Made by a program: the position numbers and the translations under genes. DNA of 64,000 nt from Pirellulales bacterium (GTDB lineage Bacteria; Planctomycetota; Planctomycetia; Pirellulales; DATAWG01). The notes under the pieces were generated by a model that worked only from the letters and a program-made list of their open reading frames with translations, ran no database searches and had not been told where the DNA came from. Positions within the stretch are counted from its first letter, which is position 1; the number at the start of each line of letters is the position of its first letter. The stretch lies in the NCBI GenBank assembly GCA_036267355.1, contig DATAWG010000098.1, positions 62,001 to 126,000 of the forward strand. The letters are read 5' to 3'. This document shows positions 26,770-36,150 of this stretch, in pieces.

Positions 26770-29700
26770 ATGCGGCATCACGGATGGCTGCCGATCGCGG
26801 CTGCGTGCCTGCTGGCTGCCCTGGCAAGCGTGGCCTTTGGCCAGATCGATGTGCGCCATTCGCCGCGGGGCGAATCGTTCGGCACGCTGCGCGATCTCGC
26901 GCCCGTCGCGCTGCCGGATTCTCCGCCGGGGACCATTCAATCCGCCGCTACGCCACCCGACGACGATCGAGCGCGCCATGAACTGCTGGCCGCCTCATAC
27001 CGCAACGACGCGACGATCAACGATCTTGAATTCGCCGACGCGAAGAATGGTTGGGCCGTCGGCGATGCGGGCGTCATTTGGCACACCACCGACGGCGGCC
27101 GACTGTGGCAGCAGCAAGCCTCGGGGGTTGCCTGTCGCCTTCAATCCGTCGAGTTCGCCGACGCCAAGACAGGCTGGGCTGCCGGCGGACGAACCGATCC
27201 CTACACCCATGTCACCAGCGGTGTTCTGCTCCGCACTCGCGACGGCGGCGAGCATTGGATGCCGGGCGACAAGCTTCTGCTGCCGGCCTTGCGGCGCATC
27301 CAGTTCTTTTCGGCGACGCGTGGCTGCGCGATCGGCCCGGCATCGGCCCTGTATCCCTGCGGATTGTTCTTTACCGACGACGGCGGCCGGCAATGGTCGC
27401 CGCTTCCGACCGCTGATGCGGCCGATTGCGTTGCCGGAAGTTTTTCGAATGTCGGCCAAGGGGCTGTCGCACTTGCCGACGGCCGGCTGGCGGTCGTGCG
27501 AGACGGTCGGATCCGGGCGATCGATTGCCCGGCGCTCGGATTGACCACCGTGCGGCAGATGCAATTCTCAGGGCCGATGGTCGGTTGGCTGGTTGGCGAT
27601 GGTGGGCTCGTGCAAAGAACCAGCGATGGCGGACAGACTTGGCAAGCGTCTCACTGGCAGACGGCGCTTGCCAGTGGCACACCAGCAGGGGATATTCGGC
27701 AGCAGTTCGATTTCGCCGCGGTCGCCGTCCGCGGTTCGCAAGTCTGGATTGCCGGCTCGCCGGGCGACCGAGTGTTTCATTCGCCCGACGGCGGCCGAAC
27801 GTGGCTCGCGGCCGACACGCAACAGTCGGTCCCGATCGGCGCGATTACATTCCTCGACGATCTTCACGGCTGGTGCGCGGGCGCGCTCGGCACGATCGAA
27901 ACCAGCGACGACGGCGGCCGGACATGGCGGCGGCAGCGAGCCGGGGGCGAGCGCGTCGCGCTTTTGGGCATCTTCAGCGAACCGAGCGACGTGCCGCTCG
28001 AGCTCTTCGCTCGCCAATCGGCCGCCGACGGCTATCTCTGCGCGGTCGAAGTGATCAATCGCCGCGATGTGGAAACGCATGGGCCGAGTGAAGCTTCGCA
28101 GCAAGATCGAATGCAAGAAGCGCTCGCGTCGCTAGGCATTGCCCGGACGAAAATCGCGTGGCAGTTTCCACTCCGCCAGCCCGGCATCGATCTACCGCGG
28201 CCCGCAACGACGGCGGTTTGGGATCAGGCCGTCGACGCCGATGGAATGGCAGCGCTCGACGCGTATCTCGTGCGGCAGATTCGCATGTGGCGGCCGAGCG
28301 TGGTCGTGACATCGGATCACAATGATCTGTCGCGCACCGGCGAATGGCTTTTGCAACGCGCGGTGGTGCAGGCGGTTCAACACGCCGCCGATCCGGCGTT
28401 CGACAAGCGCACGCTCTCCTGGACCGTCGCACGGATGTTCGCGGCCTTGGCTCCCGGGGCGGTTGGTTCCGTGAATATCGGCAGCTCGCAACTGTCGCCG
28501 CGGCTCGGACAATCGCTGGCTGAATTGACCTGGCAGCCGCGGGGATTGATCTTCGAGCGTTATTCGGCTGCCCCGGCGTCGACGGCGTTTCAATCGCTGG
28601 AAAACATGGCGGGCATCGATGCCGGGCCCGGCACCGGACTCGGCGATTTCTTTGGCGGGCTGGGCTTGCGGCCGGGCAGCGAAGCTCGCCGCGAGTTGCC
28701 ACAACCGGCGCTCGAAGTCGTCGCCGCGTTGCGTCGGTCCGCACAGCAACGTCGCAACGCACAGGGAATTCTCAAACGCACCGCCGAGATCGCGCCCCCC
28801 GGCTGGCTCGCGCAAGTCGGCGACCTCACCGCCGCAATGGATGCCACGAGCGCCGGCGAAACGTTGTTTCAACTTGCCGAACACGATGCGAATGGCGGCC
28901 AATGGGAGTCGGCCACGCAATTGTTTGAACTGCTCGTGAATCAATACCCGCGCCATCCGCTCGCCCTCCCCGCCGAACGCTGGCTTTTGCAGGCGTATGC
29001 CTCGAGCGTGGCCGAGCATCAATCGCCGCCGCACGCCGATGCTGTCGACGTTGCGGCCGGCGGCCAGCCGGGTGCACCGCCAAAAAGCCGACCGCAGAAG
29101 GCGCTCGAAATCGCTCGGCAAATCGAGCGATTTTCCCCCGCGCTGTATGCGGAGCCCACGGTGCGATTTCCGCTGGCTGCGGCGTTTCGTCGGCTCGGCG
29201 CGCCGCGCGAAGCGGAGCGCGTCTTGGCCGGCATACGCTCCGGGCCGCACGACGCCTGGTGGTCGTGTGCCGAGGCGGAAAATTGGCTCGCCGAGCCGCG
29301 CGGCCCGGCGCCCAAACGCGTGTGGCATTGCGCGAGGGTCGACGCTCGGCCGCGGCTCGACGGATCGCTCGACGACCCGATGTGGCAGCGGACCGAGCCG
29401 GTCGAACTGCACAGTCCGCTGGCCGACGACACCGATTGGCATGCCACGGCCCGGCTGGCTTGCGACGCTCAATTTCTCTATTTGGCCGTGAAGTGTCAGA
29501 AATCGGCGACGGTCCATTACGATTCGCCCCAATCTCCGCGGCCGCGGCAAGCGGATCTCTCGGCGCACGATCGAATCGATTTGCTGCTTTCGCCGGATCG
29601 CGACTATACGAGCTATTATCGCTTGTCGATCGATCATCGCGGCTGGGTGAGCAGCGGTTGCTGGAACGGCGCGCCGTGGCAGCCGACGTGTTATGTCGCG

Positions 29701-29952
29701 AATGCTGCCGACGAGCGAAGCTGGACCATTGAAGCCGCGATTCCCTGGGACCAATTGATCGCGCGTCCGCCGGCCGGCGCCGGAGCGCGCTACGAGCCGT
29801 GGGCCGTCAATCTTCAGCGCACGATACCCGCGGTCGGCTTCCAAAGTTGGTCGAATCCGGCGTCGGTACAGATTCGCCCGGAAGGCATGGGCATTCTGAC
29901 CTTTGAGCCCAGCGCCGCCGCGAAACCAAGCGCCCCGAGCACCGCGCGATAA
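26770..29952 (+). CDS. Large exported protein with Ycf48-like propeller and CBM9-like C-terminus
   Basis: The product has 1060 residues. A signal peptide (MRHHGWLPIAAACLLAALAS, cleavage near FGQ) is followed by Ycf48/BNR-type repeats at about 75-390, each with the pattern GWAVGD...W.T.DGG..W (for example AVGDAGVIWHTTDGGRLW and GTIETSDDGGRTWRRQ). About 395-520 is a domain with a faint likeness to PIG-L deacetylases but without their HPDDE motif. A helical, TPR-like stretch follows (about 640-830). About 853-1050 is a carbohydrate-binding CBM9-like sandwich (RPRLDGSLDDPMWQRTEPVE, SWTIEAAIPWDQLI). A family A palindrome is translated in frame at residues 294-304. AAGG precedes the ATG. It probably acts at the cell surface; the activity is unknown. 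Confidence 0.88.
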   Translation: MRHHGWLPIAAACLLAALASVAFGQIDVRHSPRGESFGTLRDLAPVALPDSPPGTIQSAATPPDDDRARHELLAASYRNDATINDLEFADAKNGWAVGDAGVIWHTTDGGRLWQQQASGVACRLQSVEFADAKTGWAAGGRTDPYTHVTSGVLLRTRDGGEHWMPGDKLLLPALRRIQFFSATRGCAIGPASALYPCGLFFTDDGGRQWSPLPTADAADCVAGSFSNVGQGAVALADGRLAVVRDGRIRAIDCPALGLTTVRQMQFSGPMVGWLVGDGGLVQRTSDGGQTWQASHWQTALASGTPAGDIRQQFDFAAVAVRGSQVWIAGSPGDRVFHSPDGGRTWLAADTQQSVPIGAITFLDDLHGWCAGALGTIETSDDGGRTWRRQRAGGERVALLGIFSEPSDVPLELFARQSAADGYLCAVEVINRRDVETHGPSEASQQDRMQEALASLGIARTKIAWQFPLRQPGIDLPRPATTAVWDQAVDADGMAALDAYLVRQIRMWRPSVVVTSDHNDLSRTGEWLLQRAVVQAVQHAADPAFDKRTLSWTVARMFAALAPGAVGSVNIGSSQLSPRLGQSLAELTWQPRGLIFERYSAAPASTAFQSLENMAGIDAGPGTGLGDFFGGLGLRPGSEARRELPQPALEVVAALRRSAQQRRNAQGILKRTAEIAPPGWLAQVGDLTAAMDATSAGETLFQLAEHDANGGQWESATQLFELLVNQYPRHPLALPAERWLLQAYASSVAEHQSPPHADAVDVAAGGQPGAPPKSRPQKALEIARQIERFSPALYAEPTVRFPLAAAFRRLGAPREAERVLAGIRSGPHDAWWSCAEAENWLAEPRGPAPKRVWHCARVDARPRLDGSLDDPMWQRTEPVELHSPLADDTDWHATARLACDAQFLYLAVKCQKSATVHYDSPQSPRPRQADLSAHDRIDLLLSPDRDYTSYYRLSIDHRGWVSSGCWNGAPWQPTCYVANAADERSWTIEAAIPWDQLIARPPAGAGARYEPWAVNLQRTIPAVGFQSWSNPASVQIRPEGMGILTFEPSAAAKPSAPSTAR
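27651..27683. repeat. Family A palindrome inside a coding gene
   Basis: CTCACTGGCAGACGGCGCTT closed by GCCAGTGGCACACC matches the intergenic copies almost base for base. It encodes [12 protein letters not shown] between two blades of the propeller and keeps the frame open. Confidence 0.88.
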
Positions 29953-29984
29953 TTTTCAGACTGCGAGTCGACCATGCGAAAAAA

Positions 29985-30049
29985 CAGGAGCCCGCAGCGC
30001 CAGCAAGGCAGCGTGAGTCCGATTCCCTTGCTAGCGCGGCGGGCTCCTG
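29985..30049. repeat. Long imperfect inverted repeat, possible terminator
   Basis: CAGGAGCCCGCAGCGCCAGC followed by AAGG pairs with CCTTGCTAGCGCGGCGGGCT followed by CCTG across about 17 bases. It lies 32 bases after the stop codon of the Ycf48-like gene. There is no T-run, so a hairpin that protects or ends the transcript is only possible. Confidence 0.7.
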
Positions 30050-30121
30050 CCGCAACCGCTGGGCGCCATGCCCACGGCACACGAGGGCGAAATTGCCTCG
30101 CCAAGTTTCATCGGCCCTGGC

Positions 30122-30127
30122 TATAAT
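30122..30127 (+). promoter_or_regulatory. Perfect TATAAT box upstream of the RNase HII-like gene
   Basis: TATAAT stands 65 bases before the ATG at 30193. A -35-like TTGCCT is present at 30093-30098, but the 23-base spacing is too long, so only the -10 box is supported. Confidence 0.3.
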
Positions 30128-30192
30128 GCGGCCGTTGTGATCTCGGTCTGCCGTGCCGTCCTCAAAGCCTGTAGCCTGCAGCCTTCCTCCCC

Positions 30193-31164
30193 ATGCCCTT
30201 TCTCATCGGCACTGATGAAGCCGGTTACGCACCGAATCTCGGGCCGCTCGTGATATCGGCCACGGTTTGGGAAGTGGCCGACGATTGTGCCGACGATCGA
30301 CTGTACAAGCCGCTCCGAAAAGTGGTGTGCAATTGCGCCGATCGGGCCAATGCGAAGCGCGTGGCTTGGGCCGATTCCAAAGCGATCTATTCGCCGGCGA
30401 TCGGCTTGAGCGTTTTGGAGCGCGGCGTGCTCGCGGCGCTTGCGCTTTGCGCCCGAACGCCGGCCGATTGGCGGCAATTATGGCATGCGCTCGATCCGCA
30501 TTTGGCCGGCGAATTGGATGCATTGCCTTGGCACATCGGTTTCAATTCGCCGTTGCCGCTCGCCACCGCGCTGGAGGACTTGGAATCGCTTGTTCCTGCC
30601 GTGAATGCCGGGTTGGCGAAGGCGGGCGTGCGGCTGCTGGCAGTTTACAGTCGGGCCGTGTTTCCCGAACGGTTCAACCATCTGGCCGAGTCGCATGGCA
30701 ACAAGGCCGAGTTGCTTTCGCGCTCCACCCTCGAACTGATCGCGGCAGCGATGGCACAATTGCCGAGCGAGCCGCGTCGGCCGGTGCGCGTGATCTGCGA
30801 TCGGCATGGCGGACGGGCTCGCTATCGGTCCCTCTTGCAGCAACAGTTTGCCGACAATCTTGTGCAGGTTTGCCAGGAAAGCGCCACCGAGAGCACCTAC
30901 ACGTGGGGCACGGCCGAGAACCGCGTGGACGTTCGCTTCCAAGTGCAAGGCGAAACATATTTGCCGGTGGCCGTAGCATCGATGGCGTCGAAATATCTGC
31001 GCGAAGCGGCGATGCTCGCCTTCAACCGCTTCTGGTGCGCAAAAGTGCCCGAACTCCGGCCGACGGCAGGCTATCCGCTCGATGCTCGGCGTTTCAAAAC
31101 CGAGATCGAACCGGCCCAGCGTGCTCTCGGCCTCCACGACCGCATGCTTTGGCGGAATTGCTAA
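30193..31164 (+). CDS. Divergent RNase HII-like protein
   Basis: A 323-residue cytoplasmic protein. Its first residues FLIGTDEAGYAPNLGPLVIS align with the RNase HII signature (G-x-DEAGRGP-x-x-GP), giving acidic residues D8 and E9. ADSKAIYSP resembles DSKKLS. VICDRHGG (D203) matches the third catalytic position, and QGETYLPVAVASMASKYLRE matches KGD...IAAASIIAKV-x-RD, with E254 where RNase HII has aspartate. It is longer than RNase HII (about 200-260) because of inserts. It may cut RNA in RNA/DNA hybrids or may have changed function. From memory, similar hypothetical proteins occur in other planctomycetes. It stands alone between repeat-rich spacers. Confidence 0.75.
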   Translation: MPFLIGTDEAGYAPNLGPLVISATVWEVADDCADDRLYKPLRKVVCNCADRANAKRVAWADSKAIYSPAIGLSVLERGVLAALALCARTPADWRQLWHALDPHLAGELDALPWHIGFNSPLPLATALEDLESLVPAVNAGLAKAGVRLLAVYSRAVFPERFNHLAESHGNKAELLSRSTLELIAAAMAQLPSEPRRPVRVICDRHGGRARYRSLLQQQFADNLVQVCQESATESTYTWGTAENRVDVRFQVQGETYLPVAVASMASKYLREAAMLAFNRFWCAKVPELRPTAGYPLDARRFKTEIEPAQRALGLHDRMLWRNC

Positions 31165-31504
31165 CCACGCCGTCCGAATACTAGCCCGAAGCGTCAGCGA
31201 GGAAGAACTTTCGCAGGACGTATTCTTGCACCGTGTGCCACTCGCGACTACCGTGTGCCACTGGCGACTACCGTGTGCCACTGGCAAGCGCAGTCTGCCA
31301 GTGCGGCGCCGCGAGTTCGCATTCGCTTGCTCACAAACTCGGTTGCGATCCCAGCCGGCGACGATCCTCATGCAGGTCAACCACCCGCGGCGCTTCCACT
31401 GGCAGACTTCGCTTGCCAGTGGCACACCGAGTCGACACCACCGAAGAAAGGGAACGTCTGTTAGCGGCGCCCCTCGCTGACGCTTCGGGCTAGTGTTTTC
31501 GAGA
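31165..31504. other. 340-base spacer filled with repeats of families A and B
   Basis: Between the convergent RNase HII-like and aldolase genes. It holds two family B half-units facing each other at the ends (31179-31204 and 31470-31496), a family A cluster at 31231-31310 and one more copy at 31397-31428. No gene is seen. Confidence 0.75.
31179..31496. repeat. Nested array of family B and family A palindromes
   Basis: Outer arms: TACTAGCCCGAAGCGTCAGC at 31179 and its complement CCCTCGCTGACGCTTCGGGC at 31470. Inner: CCGTGTGCCACTGGCGACTA occurs nearly three times from about 31231, the third copy continuing into a full palindrome ending CTGCCAGTGCGGC, and an inverse palindrome is at 31397-31428. 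The nested layout suggests one element type inserted between the halves of another. Confidence 0.8.
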
Positions 31505-32551
31505 TCAGGTCAACACCGCGTAGCGATCGGCCATGTCTTCCAACGAAATCGGTTGGATCTTGGCGCCGTTGCCGGCCTGGCCGAATGCGATCATGCGAGC
31601 GGCACAAACTTTTTTCATCGCGTCGCGAGCCGGCTTGAGATACGCCCGGGGGTCGAACTCTTCCGGATGCTCGGCCAGCACCTTGCGGATCGCGCCGGTG
31701 ATGGCCATGCGATTATCGGTGTCGACATTGATTTTCCGCACGCCGTGGGCAATGCCGCGCTGAATCTCCTCGACCGGGACGCCCCACGTCTGCGGCATGC
31801 GGCCGCCGTATTTATTGATCACATCTTGCAATTCCTGCGGTACCGACGACGAGCCGTGCATCACCAGATGGCAATTCGGCAACCGGCGATGAATGGCCTC
31901 GATGCGATCCATTGCCAGAACGGCGCCGTCGGGCTTGCGCGTGAATTTATAGGCGCCATGGCTGGTGCCGATCGCCACGGCCAAGGCATCGACTCCGGTG
32001 TCGGCGACGAACCGCTCGGCTTCATCCGGATCGGTCAGCAATTGATCGTGCGACAGCGTCCCCTCGGCTCCGTGGCCATCTTCAGCTTCGCCCTTGCCGC
32101 TTTCGAGCGAACCGAGACAGCCGAGCTCGCCTTCCACCGACACGCCCACGCGATGCGCCAGTTCGACGACTTCGCGCGTGACGCGAACGTTGTAGTCGTA
32201 GTCGGCGGGCGATTTGCCGTCGTCTTTCAGCGAGCCGTCCATCATCACGCTGGTGAAGCCGTTTTCGATGGCGCTGCGGCAGGTGGCCGGGCTATTGCCG
32301 TGGTCCTGATGCATGGCAATCGGAATTTTCGGATACAGCTCGGCGGCAGCGAGCATCAGGTGGCGAAGATAATTGTCTTGCGAAAACTTGCGAGCCCCGC
32401 GCGACGCCTGCACGATCACGGGCGAATCGGTTTCGGCGGCGGCTTCCATGATGGCCTGGATCTGCTCCATGTCGTTCACGTTGAAGGCGGCCAGGCCGTA
32501 GTTGTGCTCGGCCGCATGATCCAAAAGCAACCGCATGGGAACCAATGGCAT
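31505..32551 (-). CDS. fba: Fructose-bisphosphate aldolase, class II
   Basis: A 348-residue zinc-dependent enzyme of glycolysis and gluconeogenesis that splits fructose 1,6-bisphosphate into two triose phosphates. H81 and D83 in [10 protein letters not shown] are the zinc ligand and catalytic acid, followed by [41 protein letters not shown] and [10 protein letters not shown] carry the remaining zinc and phosphate ligands. The long form with [20 protein letters not shown] belongs to the type found in Calvin-cycle and many environmental bacteria rather than the E. coli type. The ATG at 32551 is followed directly by the conserved [15 protein letters not shown]. It stands alone on the minus strand. 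Confidence 0.97.
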   Translation of the reverse strand: MPLVPMRLLLDHAAEHNYGLAAFNVNDMEQIQAIMEAAAETDSPVIVQASRGARKFSQDNYLRHLMLAAAELYPKIPIAMHQDHGNSPATCRSAIENGFTSVMMDGSLKDDGKSPADYDYNVRVTREVVELAHRVGVSVEGELGCLGSLESGKGEAEDGHGAEGTLSHDQLLTDPDEAERFVADTGVDALAVAIGTSHGAYKFTRKPDGAVLAMDRIEAIHRRLPNCHLVMHGSSSVPQELQDVINKYGGRMPQTWGVPVEEIQRGIAHGVRKINVDTDNRMAITGAIRKVLAEHPEEFDPRAYLKPARDAMKKVCAARMIAFGQAGNGAKIQPISLEDMADRYAVLT

Positions 32552-32935
32552 AACGGATCACTCCTTAAGCAAAAAATCGCCGAGCCTAAACCTCGACTCC
32601 GCATCACCGCGCTCGGCGTCAACGGGCCGCCGCGGCATATTTTAAGCAACCGGCATCCGCTTCGACAATGGACCGGGGAGACGGCAAGAGCAGGCAACGA
32701 AGGCAGGCGTAGGCAGACGAAGGCAGGCGTAGGCAGACGAAGGCATGTGAAGGCAGACGAAGGCAGCTCACGCGGAGACGCGGGGGACGCGGAGAAAGGA
32801 AGAACGGAGGGAAGTTATTTCCGCAGACGGATGACATACGTGGCGCAGCGGGCGCTTCCGATCTGACGGTGCGACAAGCCGATTATCTTTATTTCTCCGT
32901 GTCCTCCGCGACTCCGCGTGAGATGCTTCGTGGTA
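32552..32935. other. 384-base spacer with a 10-base tandem repeat
   Basis: The region between the aldolase and lipoprotein genes has a tandem array at 32691-32770 and a CGCGGAGACGCGGGGGACGC stretch just after it. No gene is seen; the long frame across it reads the complement of the aldolase. Confidence 0.7.
32691..32770. repeat. Tandem repeat, 10-base unit AGGCAGRCGW, about eight copies
   Basis: Units alternate between AGGCAGGCGT and AGGCAGACGA, with one variant AGGCATGTGA and degenerate ends. The strict 10-base period is close to one helical turn. Confidence 0.9.
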
Positions 32936-33859
32936 TTACTTAACCGAGACAGGGATCGCGGTCGGCTTTTGCCCATCGGCCGGCGGGTTGCCGGGCTTGG
33001 GTTCGGCCGGAGCGACGGCTTGGGCGAAGAGATCGTCGAATTTGGATTTCGCCAAGCGGATCATCAGCAGTTTTTGCTCCACGCGGCCGGACCCCGGCTC
33101 GGTGAACAGATAATGCCCCAGGCTGCCCGAGCGCTGCGGAATGCTGCTGAGCAGGAGCGTTTGGTTCGGGGCCAGTACGATGTCGGTTTTGAGCCGTTCG
33201 AACACTTGTTTCGGCCTGCCGGATTCGAGGCGGAACATGCCATCGTCGCCGACCCATTGCTGGCGAGGCTCGCCATATTCCAAATTCGGAGTCAGCGAAA
33301 GGCGCACGCGTCCGTCGGCCTGCGGATCGACTTGCACGACCAATAGCCCCTGGGCCTTGGGATAGGTTTTCCCATGCAGTTGGCCGTCGTCGAGCGTCAG
33401 CAGCGAGATTTGATCGTAGATTCCGGAGGTGACGATTTTTCCCGGCCGGCCGCGGTGGAGCTGCATGCGCGAGCGGCGCACCGGCGCTTCGCCTTGCATT
33501 TTAGCGGCGGTGGCGGCCGGGGAGGTCGGATCCTCGCCGGCCGAGAGCCGGCGCGATAGCACTTCGGGCAATTGCCCGCCGATCAAGCCGGCGCGCAAGC
33601 CGTTGGCCGACAACTCGCGGCGCAAATCGGCGGAGAAGCCCTGCTCGTCCACCTGGTTCCAAAGCGTGTCGCCCAATTCCGAATCGCCGGCAGGAACGCG
33701 AAACAGCACGACTTCCAGATCGGCGGCATCGGTGGCGAGCGTCAGGGGCGTAAGCAGCGGTTTTCCCGCCGGCGCAGGCGTGATCCACCGGCAGCCCGCC
33801 AAAAACGGCGCGCACGACCAGACGACCGCCAGCAGCCGCCAGAGGAGCAGATTGCGCAT
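32936..33859 (-). CDS. Lipoprotein of unknown function
   Basis: A 307-residue exported protein. The N-terminus MRNLLLWRLLAVVWSCAPFL followed by AGC is a clear lipoprotein signal with lipidated cysteine C23. The mature part is mostly beta-rich with no recognised domain: ADLEVVLFRVPAGDSELGDT, GYDQ-like SGIYDQISLLTLDDGQ, and a Pro/Lys-rich tail. It probably sits on the inner face of the outer membrane. From memory, similar lipoproteins with the LEVVLFR...GD-LW pattern occur in other planctomycetes. A frame opening at 33931 is longer but would bury the signal, so the ATG at 33859 is used. Confidence 0.85.
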   Translation of the reverse strand: MRNLLLWRLLAVVWSCAPFLAGCRWITPAPAGKPLLTPLTLATDAADLEVVLFRVPAGDSELGDTLWNQVDEQGFSADLRRELSANGLRAGLIGGQLPEVLSRRLSAGEDPTSPAATAAKMQGEAPVRRSRMQLHRGRPGKIVTSGIYDQISLLTLDDGQLHGKTYPKAQGLLVVQVDPQADGRVRLSLTPNLEYGEPRQQWVGDDGMFRLESGRPKQVFERLKTDIVLAPNQTLLLSSIPQRSGSLGHYLFTEPGSGRVEQKLLMIRLAKSKFDDLFAQAVAPAEPKPGNPPADGQKPTAIPVSVK

Positions 33860-34322
33860 GAAACCCGAGAAGAGTTTGGTCGAACCGAATGCCTCGCGGG
33901 GCGAAAATCCGCGGAAAGGATTAGGTCGCAAAGAGTAAATGCGAGGACCAAAGCGGTCAATGGCAGATCGGGATCGATGTGTGATGCCTAGCTAGCACGA
34001 TCATTTTGGCGACGCTGACGACCCAATCGCCTGATGCCGCGCATGGCTGTTCTCCAGATCCTTCTGACGAGCAACCTCCGAGCCTTGTGACGGCGGCAAA
34101 AGAATTCGGGTCAAGGCCGGATCGATCGATCGTGGTTTGCCAAAGCACGCGGCGATCGGCAAGCGAGATGGCCGTCAACGCCAGCTTTGCGGGTTTGTTG
34201 TTGACGCCACGGATCGCGGGCGGCCGGACATGTAAATCGCGCGATCGTGCTAGAACCAACGGTGGGGCCCCGGGCACGCGGAAGAAACCCGAGATCGCGA
34301 AAAGACGATCGATGGAGAGGAC
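33860..34322. other. 463-base spacer; possible remnant of a propeller protein
   Basis: On the minus strand about 33990-34235 translates to a stretch containing LTAISLADRRVLWQTTIDRS and SGDWVVSVAKMIVLA, which looks like one blade of a PQQ-type propeller. The frame has no good start and ends without a domain, so it may be a decayed gene or chance. Nothing else is seen before the end of rplQ. Confidence 0.3.
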
Positions 34323-34946
34323 TTACGTCGCGGCGGATTCGATTTTCGGGGCCTGCGAGCGCTGGGTTTCGCGGTCGCGTACGCCGACGAATTCGAGAAT
34401 CGCCCGGGTGCCGGCGTCGCCCAAGCGGGGCTTGGCCAGCCGCATGATCCGCGTGTAGCCGCCGGGACGATCGGTGAATCGCGGCGCCACGGTTTCGAAC
34501 AGCACGCGAACCGCTTGCTTGTCGCGCAGGATCGCGAGCACGCGGCGGCGAGCGTTCACCAGCGGGGCGATCGCCCGGTTCCACTTCTGCCATTCCTCCC
34601 CCTTGCGCCATGCCAGCCATGCGTCCGTGTTGCGGGCGGCCGTCGTGGCGAAGGGGCGTGCTTCCTCTGCGGCCAGCAAGCCGCGCTTGGCCATCGTGAT
34701 GCAGCGCTCGACGAAGGGCCGAACTTCCTTCGCCTTTTCGAGCGTTGTGATGATGCGCCCCTTGACCTTTGGCTCGTTATCGTCCGGGCTGAAATCGCGC
34801 GCCTTCTTGCGCGTGTTCGATAACCGCAACACGGCAAGCGGAACTTCACGCTCGGTGAGGATCAGCGCGGAGGCCAGATTGCGCAAGAGCGCCACACGAT
34901 GGCTCGGAGAACGGCCTAGAACGCGGCCTTTTTTGCGATGTCGCAT
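34323..34946 (-). CDS. rplQ: 50S ribosomal protein L17 (bL17), expanded
   Basis: This large-subunit protein closes the cluster, 84 bases after rpoA. It starts with the family opening MRHRKKGRVLGRSPSHRVAL and has the conserved end RFTDRPGGYTRIMRLAKPRL. At 207 residues it is much longer than the usual 120 or so. One insert of about 25-30 residues (about 34-60, VPLAVLRLSNTRKKARDFSP) precedes KAKEVRPFVERCITMAKRG, and a second of about 35-45 residues (about 95-140, with AWRKGEEWQKWNRAIA) precedes KQAVRVLFE. Both inserts are charged and fit surface extensions. There is no hairpin terminator directly after it. Confidence 0.95.
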   Translation of the reverse strand: MRHRKKGRVLGRSPSHRVALLRNLASALILTEREVPLAVLRLSNTRKKARDFSPDDNEPKVKGRIITTLEKAKEVRPFVERCITMAKRGLLAAEEARPFATTAARNTDAWLAWRKGEEWQKWNRAIAPLVNARRRVLAILRDKQAVRVLFETVAPRFTDRPGGYTRIMRLAKPRLGDAGTRAILEFVGVRDRETQRSQAPKIESAAT

Positions 34947-35030
34947 GGCAGTTTCAGGGGGAAAGCGGTGATAAAAATCGGGGCAGTTCGAATTTGCTTC
35001 AACTTGCAGCGAGCAGACCAGACACGCGGA

Positions 35031-36020
35031 TCAAGCGCCGCTGGTGGCAGGCATGCGCATGCCGAGCCGCAGGCCCATTTCGGTCAACTTGTCGCGAACC
35101 TCGCGCAACGTCGTATCGCCGAAATTGCGCACGTCCATCAGTTGGTCTTCCGTGCGGCTGACCAACTCGCGGACGGTGTGGATATTCTCGTTTTCCAAGC
35201 AATTCGTGGCCCGGACGGAGAGCTTCAACTCGGCAAGGCTCATGTTCAGCTTCGCTTCGCTGGCGGGCTCGCCGAGTACGCCGGCCCCACGGCCAACCGC
35301 GCTGACGCGCGAGCCGAGCTCGTTGTATTGCACGAACGGGTTCAAATGCTTGCGGAGAATCTTGGCCGATTCCACGAGCGCCATTTCGGGACCGATCGAT
35401 CCGTTGGTCCAGATTTCGAGCGTCAGCTTGTCGTAGTTGGTCTTTTGGCCGACGCGCGTTTCCTCGATTTCATAACGCACGCGAACCACCGGGCTGAACG
35501 AGGCATCGATGGGGATAATGCCGATTTCCTGGACATTCGGGCTGTGGTCGGTCGAGGCCACGTAGCCGCGGCCGTTTTCCACGACCATTTCCATCACGAA
35601 CGGCACATCGTCGGTAAGCGTGGCGATGATATGGTGCTTGTTGATCACTTCGACCGAGTCGTCGGTTTGGATATCGGCCCCGGTGATCACGCCGCGCTTG
35701 TTCTTCTCCAAGCGGATGACTTTGGTCGTTTCGCTGTAGTTCTTGACCACGAGGGCCTTCACGTTCAGCACGACATCGGTCATGTCTTCGACGATGCCGG
35801 GAAGCGTGGTGAATTCGTGCTTGACGTTGTGGATGTTGATTTGCGTGACGGCGCTTCCTTCCAGGCTGGAGAGAAGGATGCGTCGGAGGCTATTGCCGAT
35901 CGTCACGCCGAAGCCGCGCTCGAACGGTTCGACGACGAACTTGCCGTAGGTCGGCGAGAGAGTTTTCGTGTCGCAATCGACAGTGCTGGGCAGTTCCAGC
36001 CCTCGCCAGCGGATATGCAT
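35031..36020 (-). CDS. rpoA: DNA-directed RNA polymerase subunit alpha
   Basis: A 329-residue subunit that starts assembly of RNA polymerase and contacts upstream promoter DNA and activators. The N-terminal dimerisation domain is seen in [20 protein letters not shown] and the following [10 protein letters not shown]. The C-terminal domain is [20 protein letters not shown] then [19 protein letters not shown]. Length matches E. coli (329). The frame continues 13 codons upstream, but [11 protein letters not shown] at 36020 is the family start. It lies 130 bases after rpsD, the standard order in the alpha operon. Confidence 0.98.
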   Translation of the reverse strand: MHIRWRGLELPSTVDCDTKTLSPTYGKFVVEPFERGFGVTIGNSLRRILLSSLEGSAVTQINIHNVKHEFTTLPGIVEDMTDVVLNVKALVVKNYSETTKVIRLEKNKRGVITGADIQTDDSVEVINKHHIIATLTDDVPFVMEMVVENGRGYVASTDHSPNVQEIGIIPIDASFSPVVRVRYEIEETRVGQKTNYDKLTLEIWTNGSIGPEMALVESAKILRKHLNPFVQYNELGSRVSAVGRGAGVLGEPASEAKLNMSLAELKLSVRATNCLENENIHTVRELVSRTEDQLMDVRNFGDTTLREVRDKLTEMGLRLGMRMPATSGA

Positions 36021-36150
36021 TTCGGGCCTCCCAAGAAGGCAATGGTAAAAGAATCGCACGATGAGCGCCGAACCGGACCCACGCGGGGCGGTGCGGCAGG
36101 CAGCATTCGGCTGCGGCGGCTCGGAGACGCTTGCCGAGCCGAAAAAATCT

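Noticed and set aside
31493-32866. A 457-codon plus-strand frame over the aldolase
   Set aside because: It is the complement of fba plus a tandem repeat, with no start signal and no recognisable domain.
33957-34277. A protein of about 106 residues on the minus strand
   Set aside because: It has one propeller-like blade but no start signal or complete domain. It is mentioned only as a possible remnant.
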